From: Mimachlamys varia
Taxonomy: Eukaryota; Mollusca; Bivalvia; Pectinida; Pectinidae
Assembly: GCA_947623455.1 (NCBI GenBank)
Contig: OX392535.1
Coordinates: 38,526,688-38,590,687, forward strand
Direction: 5' to 3'
Length of the DNA stretch: 64,000 nucleotides
The notes beneath the pieces were generated by a model. The model ran no database searches. It saw only the letters and a list, made by a program, of their open reading frames with translations, and had not been told where the DNA came from. A program made the position numbers and the translations under genes. Positions 10,936-22,831 of the stretch are shown in pieces (the first letter of the stretch is position 1; each line of letters begins with the position of its first letter).

Positions 10936-11459
10936 TCATGTCAGATGGTGTCGGAATTCTGTACGAGCATAGTTTAATAGAAACGGGAATGGAGCTCAAC
11001 CTTTAACATGTAATAAAAAAGCTGACAAGAATTAAATGACAAAATCAGTTTTATATCTGAAATGTTCATAGTAACATTGTGTTGTCTTTAAATTTGTGAA
11101 TTCCCCATATATGGTATGTCTGACATTGCAGACATACGCTTTGAAATAATATACCTCTGATTTAAGCACCTGTCTAACTGGTTATGGCTATTAATCATGA
11201 TTGGATACGTGTCCATCTAGCTGTTCTCAAAAACAATGAGTATGCATTGCTTCAAATAATATAAACGTGTTTGACAGACGAGGCTAGTGCCTGTGCCATA
11301 ACATTGTGGACTATGGTAGCCATCACCTCACACCATCATGGCACAGTGTTAATGACAAATTTATGAACACAGTTTTGAATAATGATGTAATATGCAAGTA
11401 ACCAGTTTTGCCAAAAAAATAAAAACATACAAAAACGTCTTTTACGTCTATATCCTAAA
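10936..11459. other. Gene-free stretch
   Basis: Non-coding AT-rich sequence between the retrozyme-like repeat and the hairpin-ended element. Nothing else recognised. Confidence 0.4.
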
Positions 11460-12165
11460 CAACAAGAGGCCCATGAGCCTTAAACGATAATCTGTCTATA
11501 TATATTTTTGCTAAAGATTTTTAATATATTTGACCCCTGTAACCTTGAAAGTGGTTCAAGGTTATTCCTTTGAACATTTTTGTAGCTTTTCATTGAACGT
11601 GCTACAGCCCAAATATCAGAATTGTAGAACTTTAAGCTATTGAGAAGAAGTTTCTTGGAGATTTTTAATACATTTTACTCATGTGACCTTGAACATGGGT
11701 CAAGATCATTCATTTGAACAAACTTGGTAGCCCTTCATTCAAGCATGTTACAGGCATGAAATCAGTACCCTGTGCCTTTCACTTATTGAGACGTTGTTTA
11801 AAAGGTTTGTAATACATTTGACCCCTGTGACCTTGAAAGTGGATCAATGTTATTCATTTTAATAAACCACGTAGCCCTTCATTCAAGCATTTATGCTACA
11901 GGCCAAATAGCAGTACTCTTGGCATTTGGGTAATTAAGAAGTTTCTTTAAGATTTTCAGACATCTGACCCCTGTGACCTTGAAAGTAGGTCAAGGTCTTT
12001 CATTTGAACAAACTTGGAAGCCCTTCGATTCAGCATGCTGCAGGCCAAATACCAGTACTGTAGGCCTTGCAATTATTCAGAAGTTTCTTGGAGATTTTTT
12101 ACACTTTTGACCCTGAACATGGGTCAAGGTCATTCATTTTAACAAACTTTGTAGCCCTTCATTCA

Positions 12166-12179
12166 AGAAGATGTTGTTT
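12166..12179. repeat. 14-bp target-site duplication, left copy
   Basis: AGAAGATGTTGTTT here is repeated exactly at 22818-22831, bounding the LINE. Confidence 0.85.
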
Positions 12180-12309
12180 TTTATTTCATGAAATTTTATT
12201 GACAAATTTAAATTTACAAAAGGATCGGACAGCAGGCATAGCCTATTTAAGTCCTCTCCTCAAGAAACAAACGGTGGTACAAACATTTAGACATTTAACA
12301 TATAATAAA

Positions 12310-12735
12310 CACAATACATAGATAATACACATACATAAATAAATACATGCATGACGCACCTGCATGGACATATACTCATGCACGCTCACACACACACCCT
12401 CATGCACCCTCACATACATGCATATGCATACATACACGCATACAAATGCACATACATGTACATACACATATGCCTACATCCATGCATGCACGCATGCACA
12501 TACACACACATAAATAAATGCATACAAACATGCAAACAAATGTGCATACATACATACATGCATACAAACAAGCAGACATGCGCATATATATATGAACATG
12601 TATACACACATGCCCATACATATGCACATACATGTACATACCGTGCACATGCATACTCACATGCATGCATGTGTACACACATACATACATACACATACAC
12701 AGCAATACACACATACATACATTTAAACATATACC
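12310..12735. repeat. (CA/CATA)n low-complexity tract
   Basis: Alternating purine-pyrimidine sequence made of CACA, CATA and TGCA blocks, lying in the 3' region of the LINE. Long open frames on both strands (His/Thr/Tyr on plus, Cys/Met/Val on minus) are by-products of composition. Confidence 0.85.
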
Positions 12736-13232
12736 TATACATAATCATGACACTGTATAATACATGGGAAGCAATTCCTTTAAATCAGTTTTCATAATAT
12801 CAATTATTGTTTATATACTTTAACCATTATTGCTTGTTTGAAAATATTAATTGTTTTAAATGCAACAAAGATAAGAAGGACTAAATTTACAAAAATCTTT
12901 ACAAGTATAAACATTTAGTGTTATTAAATTTCCTCACATCAACAGATACAGGCCAATAAGTCCATAATCATCATCACACCAGGCCATCCTCTGCTGATGT
13001 TAGGGAATTTAATCTCGCCAAATAGTTTATATGATACAGATACAGGTTAAATATAAAAGATCTTCGAATATGCAAGCATTGTTTTAATAAAAGGAATTGC
13101 TTCATATTGTAATTGCAATTTAAAAATATAATAAGTAAACATTGGTCTTCTAAGCCCTTACTTCTAGTGTATATGAAATCCTTATATAAGATAATGAAGA
13201 ATGAAATAAAATAAAATAAAAGTTGAATGAAT

Positions 13233-14102
13233 TCAAATACTGGTTCGGAATCTGTTTGATGTTGAAATGTAATTTGATATTGCAAGAAGAATATTTTTGT
13301 TGGCGTTTTCATCGCATTTCTCACAGCCATTTAATAGAATGTCTAGTACTAAATGCTCATGATTTTCATGGAAAATACTTTCAAAAAATATGTGTCGGAG
13401 ATCAGTATATCTTGTACATTGAAAAAAGTAGTGAGATGCATTTTCGTATTGAAATCCACATAAACAAGAAGAAGATTGACATAGATGATCTTTGTGTAAA
13501 TCACTGTTTAAATTACTTTTATTATTTCTCAACTGGCAGAGTATTATATTAACTTCCCGATTTCCAAAAAATTTAAAAACGTTTGTCGTCTTTTTAACTA
13601 CAACTGATTTAGGAGTTACTAGTTTTTTAAACTGATAAACAGAATGCACATTTTGTAGGTCAGAAGCAATATTATTAAACTCATTGATCATTGATGGAAA
13701 GAAACTATTAAAGTAATTAACTGTTCGACAAAGAGGAGGATCAAATAATCTGACCGTTCTAAGGGGATATCTTACTAAGGTGGGGTCATGGAGGTAGGGA
13801 TCAATAATATTTCGCAAATAATCAGGAGTTTCATTATTTAGAATTTTGTACATCATTATCAATTTATGTTGTTTTCTTCTACTTTCCAATGGTACCCAGT
13901 CCAGTTCTTGATATAAAACATCATGAGAAGTAACTCTACGCAGTCCTGTTATTTTCCGTGCTGCCTCTAACTGGACAGACTCGAGAAGATTTTTTAAATT
14001 TTGAGAACAATTATCCCAAACAACATCAGCATATTCAATTATAAATCGTATAAAAGCTAAGTAAATGGTTGTTAGAGATTTTCTATCTAATTGATGTTTC
14101 AT
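13233..14102 (-). pseudogene. LINE-1 ORF2, C-terminal part
   Basis: Continues the reverse transcriptase frame after a TGA just upstream (about 14123-14125). It contains the post-RT region seen in jockey/CR1-like proteins: a segment with YADVVWDNCS, then AARKITGLRR, then ELDWVPLESRRKQHKLIMMY. Near the end a Cys/His cluster (CLCGFQYENASHYFFQC) fits a C-terminal CCHC-like knuckle. The first Met in this frame is internal, not a true start. Confidence 0.8.
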
Positions 14103-14291
14103 TATCCTTAAAATATTTATTCACTTGAAAGCTTTCTGGTATATAGTATTTATATAGTCTGTCCATTTAGCATCATCACTTAATGTTAGCCCAAGATGTT
14201 TATGTGAGCGATTTACAGTAACTGGTTCATCATAAAAATATATGTCTGGATGATAAATTTTACATTTTTTTGAAAAAATTAGGGATTCTGT

Positions 14292-15521
14292 TTAGTCTGG
14301 ATTAAATCGAATATCCCATTTACTTGCCCAGGCTCTGATATTACTAAGATCTTCTGTTAAAATTTCAGCTAACTCCAGAGGATTATCATCTGTTATTGCA
14401 TATAACGATGTATCATCAGCAAATAATTTGATTACATTAGAAACACAGTCAACTATATCATTAATATAGATTAAAAACATCAGTGGACCAAGGACCGAGC
14501 CCTGGGGTACCCCTGCATTTATAGATCTAAATGTAGATGAATATCCCTTTGTTTGTACCCTTTGTTTTCGGTCTTCTAAAAAATTTCCTAACCAGTTGAG
14601 TAGTTTTCCTTTTATACCATACATTTTTAGTTTATGAATCAACCCAACAAGCCACACTCTGTCAAATGCCTTACTGATGTCACAAAAGATACATCTTAAT
14701 TGTTTACATTGATCAATACTTTCTACAATGGTGTGATAAATTGAGAGCAATTGGTTGACTGTAGAATCTCCTGGTACAAATCCTGACTGGTGCTTTGTAA
14801 TGATATTATGGCTAACAAGATAATTAAAGAGGTATTTGAATAGGATTTTTTCTATAATCTTACTAAAACAAGAGGTGATTGAAACAGGTCTGTAATTAGA
14901 TGTCATTATTAATCCTTTACCTTTACAGATAGCATTTATGTTTGCAGTTTTCCAGCTAAGGGGGATAACTCCTGTTTGAATTGTTTTATTGAAAAGTAAA
15001 GTAAGAGGTAGAGTGATAAAAGCTTCAAGATGTTTAATGATTTTAGGTATCATACCATCTGGTCCAGCTGGCTTATTGGTATTTAGAAGATGTAACTGAT
15101 CTCTGGTATCCTGTTGGGTTATTGTTATAGCTTCAAGATGTTTAATGATTTTAGGTATCATACCATCTGGTCCAGCTGGCTTATTGGTATTTAGAGGATG
15201 TAACTGATCGCTGGTATCCTGTTGGGTTATTGTTATAGTTTCAAGAGAGTATGGACAGTTACTGTCCTCATCTTGAATGGGTTCAAGATTCTCAGAAGAA
15301 GTAGATATAGAAGTAAAATATTTATTTAGGCACTCTGCTTTGTCAATAGGATGGTGAATAAAAGATTCATTGTCTTTGAGAGGAGGTATAGAGGTGGTTT
15401 TATTACTTATATTCAAAACATTTTTAGCAATTTTCCACCAGTTATTTGGAGAAATATTTTTATCAGTTAAAGATTTTTGTAAATTCTCAATACAATATGA
15501 ATGATATTGCCGTGAAAACAT
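14292..15521 (-). pseudogene. LINE-1 ORF2, reverse transcriptase domain
   Basis: Reverse transcriptase that would copy the element's own RNA at a nicked target. Visible RT blocks in order: GPDGMIPKIIKHL, the NYRPVS block, HQSGFVPGDSTVNQL, CDISKAFDRVW (first catalytic Asp), AGVPQGSVLGPL and FADDTSLY (catalytic FADD). A TAA after WDIRFNPD at about 14292-14294 interrupts the frame, which resumes TESLIF. A recent in-frame 108-bp tandem duplication (15021-15128 and 15129-15236, two differences by eye) repeats 36 residues around the GPDGMIPKIIKHL block. The 5' side is cut by an inserted repeat. Confidence 0.85.
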
Positions 15522-15529
15522 TGTTTATT

Positions 15530-15845
15530 TCAGTTATCAGTATTAGACCTGTGCCTTCGCTGGTGTCAACAGATCTTCATCGTAACCATCATACCATTTT
15601 AAGATGTTTTAAAAAATATAGATTTAAACCTAAAAATAATATTATAAGAATATATTTCAAAACAAAAAGTTTGACTTCTGAAAATGTTATACTGAAAGCC
15701 CTATTTAATGACAAGTCATTTATGACATTTTCAATTAAGTGGTTGGTCCAAAAATCTCGACCTGTCTATAAAGGCAACCTGTCTATAGTGACCGTTTTTC
15801 TGTCTCCCCTTGAGCGGTCTTTATAGACAGGTTTGACTGTATACA
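15530..15845 (-). mobile_element. ~310-bp repeat inserted in LINE-1 ORF2
   Basis: Splits the endonuclease-RT frame between REAKKLYT and the RT part. On the minus strand it begins TA-CAGTCAAACCTGTCTAT and repeats related blocks (ACCTGTCTATAAA, ACGGTCACTATAGACAGG). The TA-CAGT start suggests a Tc1/pogo-type MITE, but no matching second terminus is visible, so it may be truncated or composite. Confidence 0.5.
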
Positions 15846-16542
15846 GTTTCTTAGCTTCTCTTATTTTATTTATAGTTTTGTTCCTAATAGTCCTATAGCA
15901 TTCCCAATGGTATGGTAGATTACTTGATCTCGCTTTTTTATGTGCTCGATTTCTCTGTCTCATATGAAGTCTTATATCATTATTCATCCATTTTTTATCA
16001 TAAGGTCTCACTGTTACTGTTCTACAAGGGATACAGTCTAATATTTGTTGATTTATGGCGTTACAAATAATATCATTAAATTCATTACTATTGTTCATAC
16101 GAGACAAAGATATCCAGTCAATTGTATTTAAGGTTCTATTCATTTTGTTATAATCTGCCTCGTGATGGAGTAAGATTTTCTTTTGATAAGACTTTTGTTT
16201 GAAAACAGAGTATGAAATACTGAAATGAATTAGAGAGTGATCACTGCAAATAGGAGGAGAGACATAAACATTTTTGACTAAGTTGAGATTATTTGAAAAA
16301 ACAATGTCTATTGATGTTGATGATGTGGGAGTTATTCTAGTAGGTTCATCGATAAAGCTAGAAAGACTGAACTTTGCCATTAATCTACTTAGGTGACTAT
16401 GAGATTGCAAATTTATCATGTTTATGTTAAGATCACCAGTAAGTATTAGGTCAAGATTAGTATTTACAGCCCTATCAATAACAAAGTCTAATGTGTCCGA
16501 GTAAACAACAGGCATCTCTGGTCTATATAATTTTATATACAA
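15846..16542 (-). pseudogene. LINE-1 ORF2, C-terminal half of endonuclease and linker
   Basis: Encodes the later APE-endonuclease blocks: LILTGDLNIN (conserved GDLN), STSIDIVFSNN and ICSDHSLIHF (catalytic SDH). A linker with KKWMNNDIRLHMRQRNRAHKK follows. The middle of the endonuclease, between this frame and the one ending at 16607, is lost or scrambled. The final residues of the open frame (after KKLYT) come from the inserted repeat. Confidence 0.8.
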
Positions 16543-16606
16543 CCTAAAAGAAATTTATGTGTCTCAATGCATACTTCTAAAAATATTATTTCAATCCCAT
16601 CATGCT

Positions 16607-17026
16607 CTAATTATATAAATCAACCCTTCTTCTCGTGAAAATATTATGTTTATGATATATCAATACTCCACCCCCAGGGCCAGATCTTCGGTCCAGTCGA
16701 TCATGCATATATGATTCAATGGTAACATCAGAGTCAGGAATATCAGGAGATAAAATGAGGCATATTATATCATTATTACTCAGTTCAGTCTCTATAGTGT
16801 CCGTTTTATTTCTCAATGACCTAACATTCAAGTGGGTAATATCAAGACTGCATAGAGGTCCCGGGTTAGATTCAATGTCATTACAGCTAAATAACATATT
16901 GTAAATAATAAAATGAAAAAACAAATTTTTAAAGCCAAGAAAATTCAATGAAGTCATAATGTGAAAAATATATGGATAATCCGTAAGTATTTGAACAAAC
17001 ATTTCACATATAAGACGTACAAACAT
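16607..17026 (-). pseudogene. LINE-1 ORF2, N-terminal endonuclease with 2A-like motif
   Basis: The start of the endonuclease frame. A hydrophobic leader is followed by NDIESNPGP (16856-16882), matching the D-[VI]-E-x-N-P-G-P core of 2A ribosome-skipping peptides. Next come endonuclease blocks: DITHLNVRSLRNKTDTIE (conserved N-x-R-S-L), a degraded part where a catalytic Glu is expected, and GPGGGVLIYHK. 2A-like sequences near the N-terminus of ORF2 are established for APE-type non-LTR elements of several invertebrates. The frame ends at a stop at 16607, and the next ~60 bp are degenerate. No ORF1 is recognisable between here and the 5' end. Confidence 0.75.
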
Positions 17027-17186
17027 ACAAACTTACAACATACAAAGGCATAATTACGACAGGACGTGAGAGATTGCTGTCACAGCATGCTTCCACGGCT
17101 ATTGAAAAACATCAACTCTGGGTATATATTGAGCTTTTTCGTCTATGCTCTAAGCTTCATTACTACAAAAATTTTGATGACCAAGA

Positions 17187-17193
17187 ATAGATA
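17187..17193. repeat. 7-bp flanking duplication (left) of LTR element
   Basis: ATAGATA directly abuts the left LTR and recurs at 22735-22741 after the right LTR. It is longer than the 4-6 bp typical of Ty3/Gypsy or BEL insertions; AT-richness could have lengthened a shorter true duplication. Confidence 0.65.
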
Positions 17194-17359
17194 CGCCAGT
17201 AGATGTATAGACCGGAGTTAGTCCGGCCGTACTCCGGCTATTAGTATGTACCCTTTGTTGTTCCGGCTATTAGTATGTACCTATGTTTGTTCCACTTCCG
17301 TTATAAAGTTTCACACCACGAGTTGTGTTGCGGTTGTATGTTGTTCTCTTATACTGGCG
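17194..17359 (+). repeat. 5' LTR (166 bp)
   Basis: Begins CGCCAGTA and ends TACTGGCG, a perfect 8-bp terminal inverted repeat, and not the usual TG...CA. It contains CCGGAGT...ACTCCGG, able to form a hairpin, and two direct copies of TTCCGGCTATTAGTATGTAC-like sequence. No clear TATA box; TTATAAAG near 17300 is a candidate. Confidence 0.9.
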
Positions 17360-17377
17360 TGGTGGCAGCAGGATTCG
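17360..17377 (+). other. Primer-binding site
   Basis: TGGTGGCAGCAGGATTCGAT starts immediately after the 5' LTR. It is complementary to a tRNA 3' end: CCA, an acceptor strand TGCTGCCA, and the T-arm containing TCGAATCC. The tRNA identity is not determined. Confidence 0.8.
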
Positions 17378-17505
17378 ATCCTACGTTCTCTATCGACAAA
17401 CAGATGGAAAAAACAGTGTAGGTGTAACTCATTTTCTAAGACAATCGCAGCGTAATTAACTATTACCCAGGTCACAAGCGTGGATGTGTTAGCGGCCAGA
17501 CGAAA

Positions 17506-20500
17506 ATGGCGAATACTCACAGGGCACCAAAACAATGGTGTTTAAGCAAGGTGGAGACTGTAAACTCATTTGAAAATTGGAAACAAAACCTTATTTACAC
17601 TCTCTCGCTAGATCCACACTTCGCCCCATTTCTTGTTGATGGAATACAATGGCAAAAAAAATCTAGAGACACGCCCCACAGGGGTTTCACAAATGACGGG
17701 GAAGGGGTCCCCGAGGCCCGTAGGCGAACGCGAGAACAGAAAGTCAACATGTTGGATCTTATGCTAGGTCAGATCGCAAACTATTGCCCTATTATTTCCC
17801 GTAGTACAATAGTTAAGAACTCAACGTCATTAGAAAAAATTTGGCAAACTATCAGACTACATTTTGGTTTCCAATCAACTGGAGCACATTTCATCGACTT
17901 TTCTGCAATAAAACTCCAACCAAATGAAAGACCTGAAGACCTGTTCCAAAGAATAATGGCCTTTATTGAGGATAATTTACTCCGGAGAGATATGGGGATC
18001 ACCCACCATGGTGCGGAATTACAAGAAGACGAAGAACTTACTCCCACATTGGAAAATATGGCGGTGCTGACGTGGCTTCGTTTGATAAATACCGAGTTAC
18101 CCAGACTAGTCAAGCAACGCTATGGTACCGAACTCCGTACGAGATCACTCGCTTCAATCAAACCAGAGATATCACAGGCATTGGACTCATTATTAGATGA
18201 GATTAGAACTAGCGAAGACGCGAAAGCCATGAGAGCTGCTATATCAAACCCTCGCTTCCCCATGAAGCCCAATCGCTCTCTACCTCAGCGAACATCTAAC
18301 TCCAAAGTGTGTCCCTTATGTAAGGAAGCTGGTCGCCCTGACTATCACTTCCTAAGTAAGTGTACCTTCCTCCCCTCACACGACCGGAAGTACCTTGCCA
18401 AGGCCCGCATCATCACAGGCTCAGATGACATGTCCGATGATGAAGAGAATGAAACATCCGATAACCATGACGCAGATACTTCTACAATCAACAGGGTGCA
18501 AATTCGCCAATCTCCATATATAGACACCTTTTATCATCACCACACTGTACGCCTTACAATTGACAGCGGTGCAACAGGCAATATGATTCGTTCTTCCGTT
18601 GCGGCCAGTTTGAGTGCACCAATCAAAAACACATCGCAATCTGCTCACCAAGCTGACGGCCTTTCCCCTTTACATGTTACTGGTGAGACTAGAATATCTT
18701 TCCACCATAATGGCCACACTCTCTACTTCGAAGGACTCGTAGTTGACAACCTGGACACGGACGTGTTAGCAGGAATCCCGTTCATGGAGAAAAACGACAT
18801 TTCAATTCGTCCTGCCCGACATGAAATCAGTATAGCGGGAAAAGATATTTATAAATATGGCCCGCTTTCGCAGGACAATGACAAACCTGTGGTGCGTAGA
18901 GCACATGTTCTTAGAGCCCCAGTCTCTGAAACCACTACCATATGGCCTGGCGAATTCATTGAAGTCAAACTACCGACAGATATTGCACCTGCTGACGACA
19001 TATTTTCTATTGAGTCACACCAACCAAATGAGATGGCTGGATGTTCCTGGCCTCCGCCTTCGCTAGTGTCGAGCGTATCTGGAAACATAAGGATTCCCAA
19101 TCTGACTACTGAGCCTCAAACTATCAAAAGGAACTCTCACTTTTGCAAGGTCCGGTCAACCTTCTCACCCGATAGTACAGGGCCCAAATCTGAAGACTAC
19201 ACGCCGGTCGAACGACATCAGCCTATTACTACTAAGAGTCACACCAAGTACTCCGACAATGTCCGCCTTGATCCAGACAACATCTTGTCAGAGGAGGTCA
19301 GCTCACAGTTCAAGGACATATTGCATAAATACGATAATGTCTTCAATCCGACATTTTCAGGATACAATGGTGCCGTTGGACCACTCAAAGCAAGGGTTAA
19401 CATGGGTCCCGTACAACCACCACAGCGCAAGGGTAGAATGCCACAATACGCCAAAAATCAACTCAACCAGCTTCAAGAAAAGTTTGACGAGCTTGAGAGC
19501 ATAGGTGTGTTCCGTCGTCCAGAAGATATTGGTGTTGACGTAGAGTATGTTAACCCATCCTTCCTCATAAAGAAACAGAGTGGTGGCTTCCGCTTAGTAA
19601 CAGCCTTTGCCGATGTGGGTAGGTATACCAAACCCCAACCATCTCTCATGCCTGATGTGGACTCTACCCTGAGACAGATAGCTCAGTGGAATTATATTGC
19701 CATCACCGACCTCACCAAATCATTCTATCAAATCCCCCTATCAAAGGACTCCCAAAAGTATTGTGGCGTGGTCACACCATATCGTGGTGTCCGAGTCTAT
19801 GTACGATCAGCGATGGGAATGCCCGGCTCCGAGACTGCCTTAGAAGAGCTGACATGCCGCGTGTTGGGACACCTTGTCCAAGAAGGTACTGTTGCCAAAG
19901 TAGCTGATGACCTCTATTGCGGTGGCAGCACTAGCGAAGAACTCCTGTCCAACTTTTCACAGCTACTTGAAGCAGTTAACAAGTCCGGTCTACACTTGTC
20001 TTCATCTAAGACGGTTATCGCTCCCAAGGAGACAACTATTCTCGGATGGAAATGGCGTCAAGGAACAATTCAAGCCTGCGCGCATCGCATCGCTTCCCTC
20101 GCCTCGTGCCAACCCCCAGCCACTGTGTCATCATTAAGATCATTCATAGGCGCGTACAAAGTACTAGGACGTGTCATCAAAGATTGTTCGAGGCTACTCT
20201 CTCCATTCGATGACATGACTGCCGGTCGGGAATCGAAGGATTCCATTACCTGGTCTGATGACCTTCTGGCGTCGTTCCGAAAAGCTCAAACAGCACTATC
20301 ATCTCATCAGGCCATAACACTTCCGCGGTCAACAGACCAGCTGTGGATAGTTACAGATGGTGCCCTAAAAAGCAAAGGCCTGGGCGCTACTCTGTACACA
20401 AGCCGCAAGAATAAAGTCCTACTTGCTGGATTCTTCAGTGCCAAACTACGCAAGAATCAAAACACATGGATTCCCTGTGAAATCGAGGCACTGTCAATTG

Positions 20501-22332
20501 CTGCTGCTGTCAAGCACTTTAGCCCCTACATTATCCAGTCGACAACCAGGACATGCATACTTACCGACAGCAAACCATGTGTACAAGCACACGAGAAGCT
20601 GTGCAGGGGCGAATTTTCTGCCAGCCCACGCGTGTCTACGTTTCTGTCAACAGCTAGCCGGTACCATGTATCAATTCGACATGTAGCTGGAGCAGCTATC
20701 CTTCCATCCGACTTCTCAAGTCGCAATGCTCCAGAGTGCGAAGACCCGACCTGCCAAATTTGTGCCTTCGTGCAGCTCACGGAAGGCTGTGTTGTGAGGC
20801 ACGTAACCACTCAGGATGTGTTAAATGGGTCTGTCAAACTCCCATTCACCAGTAGACCGGCGTGGACCACAATCCAGGGAGAATGCCCAGACCTAAGACG
20901 CACACATGCGCACTTAAAACAGGGAACACGCCCATCCAAAAAACTCACCAACATCAAGGACGTTAAACGGTACCTGCAGGTCGCTTCCGTCGCAAATGAT
21001 GGCTTGTTGGTTGTCAAGAAGGACATCCCATTCCAACCTCGGCGTGAATGCATCATCGTCCCCCGCAATGTCTTGGAAGGCTTACTGACTTCTCTTCATG
21101 TCAAGTTGGACCACCCATCAAATCACCAACTCAAAACAGTGGTCCATCGCTATTTTCATGCTCTTGATATGGACAAAGCAGTTGAGAGTATCACCAAGGG
21201 CTGTCATCAGTGCGCATCTCTTCAAACCGTCCAACACTGTGTACAGGAGCAGAGCTCAAGTGAGCCCCCTGATAAAGTTGGATTCTTATTCGCCGCTGAT
21301 ATACTTAAACGTGAGCGGCAACTCATCCTCGTAGTTCGCGAGTGTGTTACATCATATACAGTGACTTCAATGTTAGATGACGAACGAAAAGAATCTGTAC
21401 GAGACGGCTTAGTTCAACTATGCTTGGGACTGCACCCTCTTGATGGACCGTATGCTGTAATACGAACAGATGGTGCTCCTGGGTTCGCATCACTTGTGAA
21501 CGACGAGTGTCTAACCCGCCATCGGCTACATGTCGAAATCGGTCGCAGTAAAAATCCTAACAAAAACCCAGTAGCAGAAAGAGCTATTCAGGAGCTCGAG
21601 AACGAAATCCTTCATCAGGACCCTACTTGCAGAGCTGTAACCCCACTATTGCTCTCTTTAGCCACTGCTCGCATGAATACTCGTATAAGGAATAGAGGGT
21701 TATCCGCTCGTGAAATGTGGACACAGCGTGATCAGTTCTCGCATCAGCAATTAAAGTTCGATGATCACAATCTTATCATGTGCCAACACGATCTGAAAAT
21801 CGCGAATCACCCACATAGTGAAAAGTCCAAAGCACCATCCAACCGTTCACCCACATCTGCTCATAGTTCAGTAGGTGATCTTGTATACCTTCACAGTGAC
21901 CGTAACAAATCCAGTGCGCGGGACCGGTATTTAGTCGTCTCCAATGATGGCCATTGGCGTAACATTTGCAAATTTGCTGGTTCTCAGCTACGACGTACAT
22001 CATACCGTGTAAAGGACTCCGACCTCTTCAAAGTACCTCCAACGACGCTACAACTTGATCATAGAGAAAATTTCTCCGAGAACGGAGATGGATCGTCAGG
22101 GGAGGATGATACAGAGACCTCTCAAGAATACCATCCTCATCAGCTTCCTCCCAACGGTGATTCCATGATCAATGAACTGCCACAACCTGAACAACCTCCT
22201 GACATACCGTCCATTATTTCAGACTTACCTACCGTTATGCAGACAGACAAATCTAGTGAACCCCCAGTACACCCTACCAGACCACAACGACCACGGGCAC
22301 CCCCAAAATGGATGGATGACTATGTTACTTAA
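17506..22332 (+). CDS. LTR retrotransposon gag-pol polyprotein (1608 aa)
   Basis: Uninterrupted frame from an ATG in good context (AAAATGG). Residues 1-~265 form a Gag-like region. A zinc-knuckle-like CPLC...H...C lies at ~268-285 (C-x2-C-x8-H-x4-C). An aspartic protease has DSGATGN at ~352. The RT has [13 protein letters not shown] (~733) and the catalytic box VADDLY (~799), where the usual aromatic first residue is Val. RNase H shows [11 protein letters not shown] (~950), EIEAL (~992) and TDSK (~1019). The integrase shows an HHCC zinc finger (~1195-1235), Asp in ADILKRE (~1263), TDGAPGF (~1320) and [12 protein letters not shown] (~1355). The C-terminus is acidic and proline-rich. Gag and Pol share one frame with no frameshift or stop, so proteolysis would have to separate them. 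No envelope gene is present. Confidence 0.9.
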   Translation: MANTHRAPKQWCLSKVETVNSFENWKQNLIYTLSLDPHFAPFLVDGIQWQKKSRDTPHRGFTNDGEGVPEARRRTREQKVNMLDLMLGQIANYCPIISRSTIVKNSTSLEKIWQTIRLHFGFQSTGAHFIDFSAIKLQPNERPEDLFQRIMAFIEDNLLRRDMGITHHGAELQEDEELTPTLENMAVLTWLRLINTELPRLVKQRYGTELRTRSLASIKPEISQALDSLLDEIRTSEDAKAMRAAISNPRFPMKPNRSLPQRTSNSKVCPLCKEAGRPDYHFLSKCTFLPSHDRKYLAKARIITGSDDMSDDEENETSDNHDADTSTINRVQIRQSPYIDTFYHHHTVRLTIDSGATGNMIRSSVAASLSAPIKNTSQSAHQADGLSPLHVTGETRISFHHNGHTLYFEGLVVDNLDTDVLAGIPFMEKNDISIRPARHEISIAGKDIYKYGPLSQDNDKPVVRRAHVLRAPVSETTTIWPGEFIEVKLPTDIAPADDIFSIESHQPNEMAGCSWPPPSLVSSVSGNIRIPNLTTEPQTIKRNSHFCKVRSTFSPDSTGPKSEDYTPVERHQPITTKSHTKYSDNVRLDPDNILSEEVSSQFKDILHKYDNVFNPTFSGYNGAVGPLKARVNMGPVQPPQRKGRMPQYAKNQLNQLQEKFDELESIGVFRRPEDIGVDVEYVNPSFLIKKQSGGFRLVTAFADVGRYTKPQPSLMPDVDSTLRQIAQWNYIAITDLTKSFYQIPLSKDSQKYCGVVTPYRGVRVYVRSAMGMPGSETALEELTCRVLGHLVQEGTVAKVADDLYCGGSTSEELLSNFSQLLEAVNKSGLHLSSSKTVIAPKETTILGWKWRQGTIQACAHRIASLASCQPPATVSSLRSFIGAYKVLGRVIKDCSRLLSPFDDMTAGRESKDSITWSDDLLASFRKAQTALSSHQAITLPRSTDQLWIVTDGALKSKGLGATLYTSRKNKVLLAGFFSAKLRKNQNTWIPCEIEALSIAAAVKHFSPYIIQSTTRTCILTDSKPCVQAHEKLCRGEFSASPRVSTFLSTASRYHVSIRHVAGAAILPSDFSSRNAPECEDPTCQICAFVQLTEGCVVRHVTTQDVLNGSVKLPFTSRPAWTTIQGECPDLRRTHAHLKQGTRPSKKLTNIKDVKRYLQVASVANDGLLVVKKDIPFQPRRECIIVPRNVLEGLLTSLHVKLDHPSNHQLKTVVHRYFHALDMDKAVESITKGCHQCASLQTVQHCVQEQSSSEPPDKVGFLFAADILKRERQLILVVRECVTSYTVTSMLDDERKESVRDGLVQLCLGLHPLDGPYAVIRTDGAPGFASLVNDECLTRHRLHVEIGRSKNPNKNPVAERAIQELENEILHQDPTCRAVTPLLLSLATARMNTRIRNRGLSAREMWTQRDQFSHQQLKFDDHNLIMCQHDLKIANHPHSEKSKAPSNRSPTSAHSSVGDLVYLHSDRNKSSARDRYLVVSNDGHWRNICKFAGSQLRRTSYRVKDSDLFKVPPTTLQLDHRENFSENGDGSSGEDDTETSQEYHPHQLPPNGDSMINELPQPEQPPDIPSIISDLPTVMQTDKSSEPPVHPTRPQRPRAPPKWMDDYVT

Positions 22333-22553
22333 ATATATGCGTATATTACCCAGTCATGGTGCTCTCATGACATCTGACTCGTTTAGTGTTTATTGAAGTT
22401 TTATAACAATCACAGTACAGTATCAATATTCATTTTCGTCATATGCAAGATATGCGTGTGTATGTACAAGGGCAGAATAATCCCTTTCTCCACCTGAGGG
22501 CAGTCTACCCTATGACGGTGTCATATTAGTATGTACAGCTGTTCTTTTTCAAT

Positions 22554-22568
22554 GGAAAAAAGTGGTAG
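22554..22568 (+). other. Polypurine tract
   Basis: GGAAAAAAGTGGTAG lies directly before the 3' LTR and is purine apart from two T. It would prime plus-strand DNA synthesis. Confidence 0.7.
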
Positions 22569-22734
22569 CGCCAGTAGATGTATAGACCGGAGTTAGTCCG
22601 GCCGTACTCCGGCTATTAGTATGTACCCTTTGTTGTTCCGGCTATTAGTATGTACCTATGTTTGTTCCACTTCCGTTATAAAGTTTCACACCACGAGTTG
22701 TGTTGCGGTTGTATGTTGTTCTCTTATACTGGCG
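22569..22734 (+). repeat. 3' LTR (166 bp)
   Basis: Identical by eye to 17194-17359 over its full length. Confidence 0.9.
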
Positions 22735-22817
22735 ATAGATATGTGTGCCTTCATTTACACGGCCAGTTCGACTGCATTACTAACAATTACGTTAAGAACT
22801 TGAAATAATTATTTTTT

Positions 22818-22831
22818 AGAAGATGTTGTTT
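22818..22831. repeat. 14-bp target-site duplication, right copy
   Basis: AGAAGATGTTGTTT, matching 12166-12179. After it the interrupted core repeat resumes (AAAAGGTTTTTAACAC). Confidence 0.85.

Larger units (their letters stand above)
17194..22734 (+). mobile_element. Young LTR retrotransposon, intact
   Basis: Complete LTR retrotransposon: two 166-bp LTRs that look identical, a tRNA primer-binding site, one gag-pol frame, a polypurine tract and flanking ATAGATA repeats. Identical LTRs imply a recent insertion. It lies antisense inside the 5' region of LINE-1. The pol order (protease, RT, RNase H, integrase) fits Ty3/Gypsy or BEL/Pao; the RT and RNase H motifs look closer to Ty3/Gypsy but diverge from standard blocks, so the clade is left open. 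Confidence 0.9.
12180..22817 (-). mobile_element. LINE-1 of this window: APE/RT non-LTR retrotransposon, full-length but broken
   Basis: Non-LTR retrotransposon on the minus strand. It carries an AP-type endonuclease, a reverse transcriptase and a C-terminal region, and is flanked by a perfect 14-bp target duplication. The 3' end (12180 side) reads AATAAA and then AAATAAAAAA on the minus strand, a short A-rich tail. The 5' end is at about 22817. An LTR retrotransposon (17194-22734) sits in its 5' region and a ~310-bp repeat sits at 15530-15845. Without the LTR element it is about 5.1 kb. The coding region has at least two nonsense mutations and a damaged endonuclease, so it is inactive. By RT and tail type it looks like the jockey/CR1 group; the exact clade is uncertain. 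Confidence 0.8.

Noticed and set aside
12243..12797. Long frames on both strands rich in His/Thr or Cys/Met/Val
   Set aside because: Translation of a CA/CATA low-complexity tract; no conserved domain.
17506..22332. BEL/Pao or retrovirus assignment for the LTR element
   Set aside because: BEL-type RT phrases are not seen and there is no envelope frame; the clade was left open.
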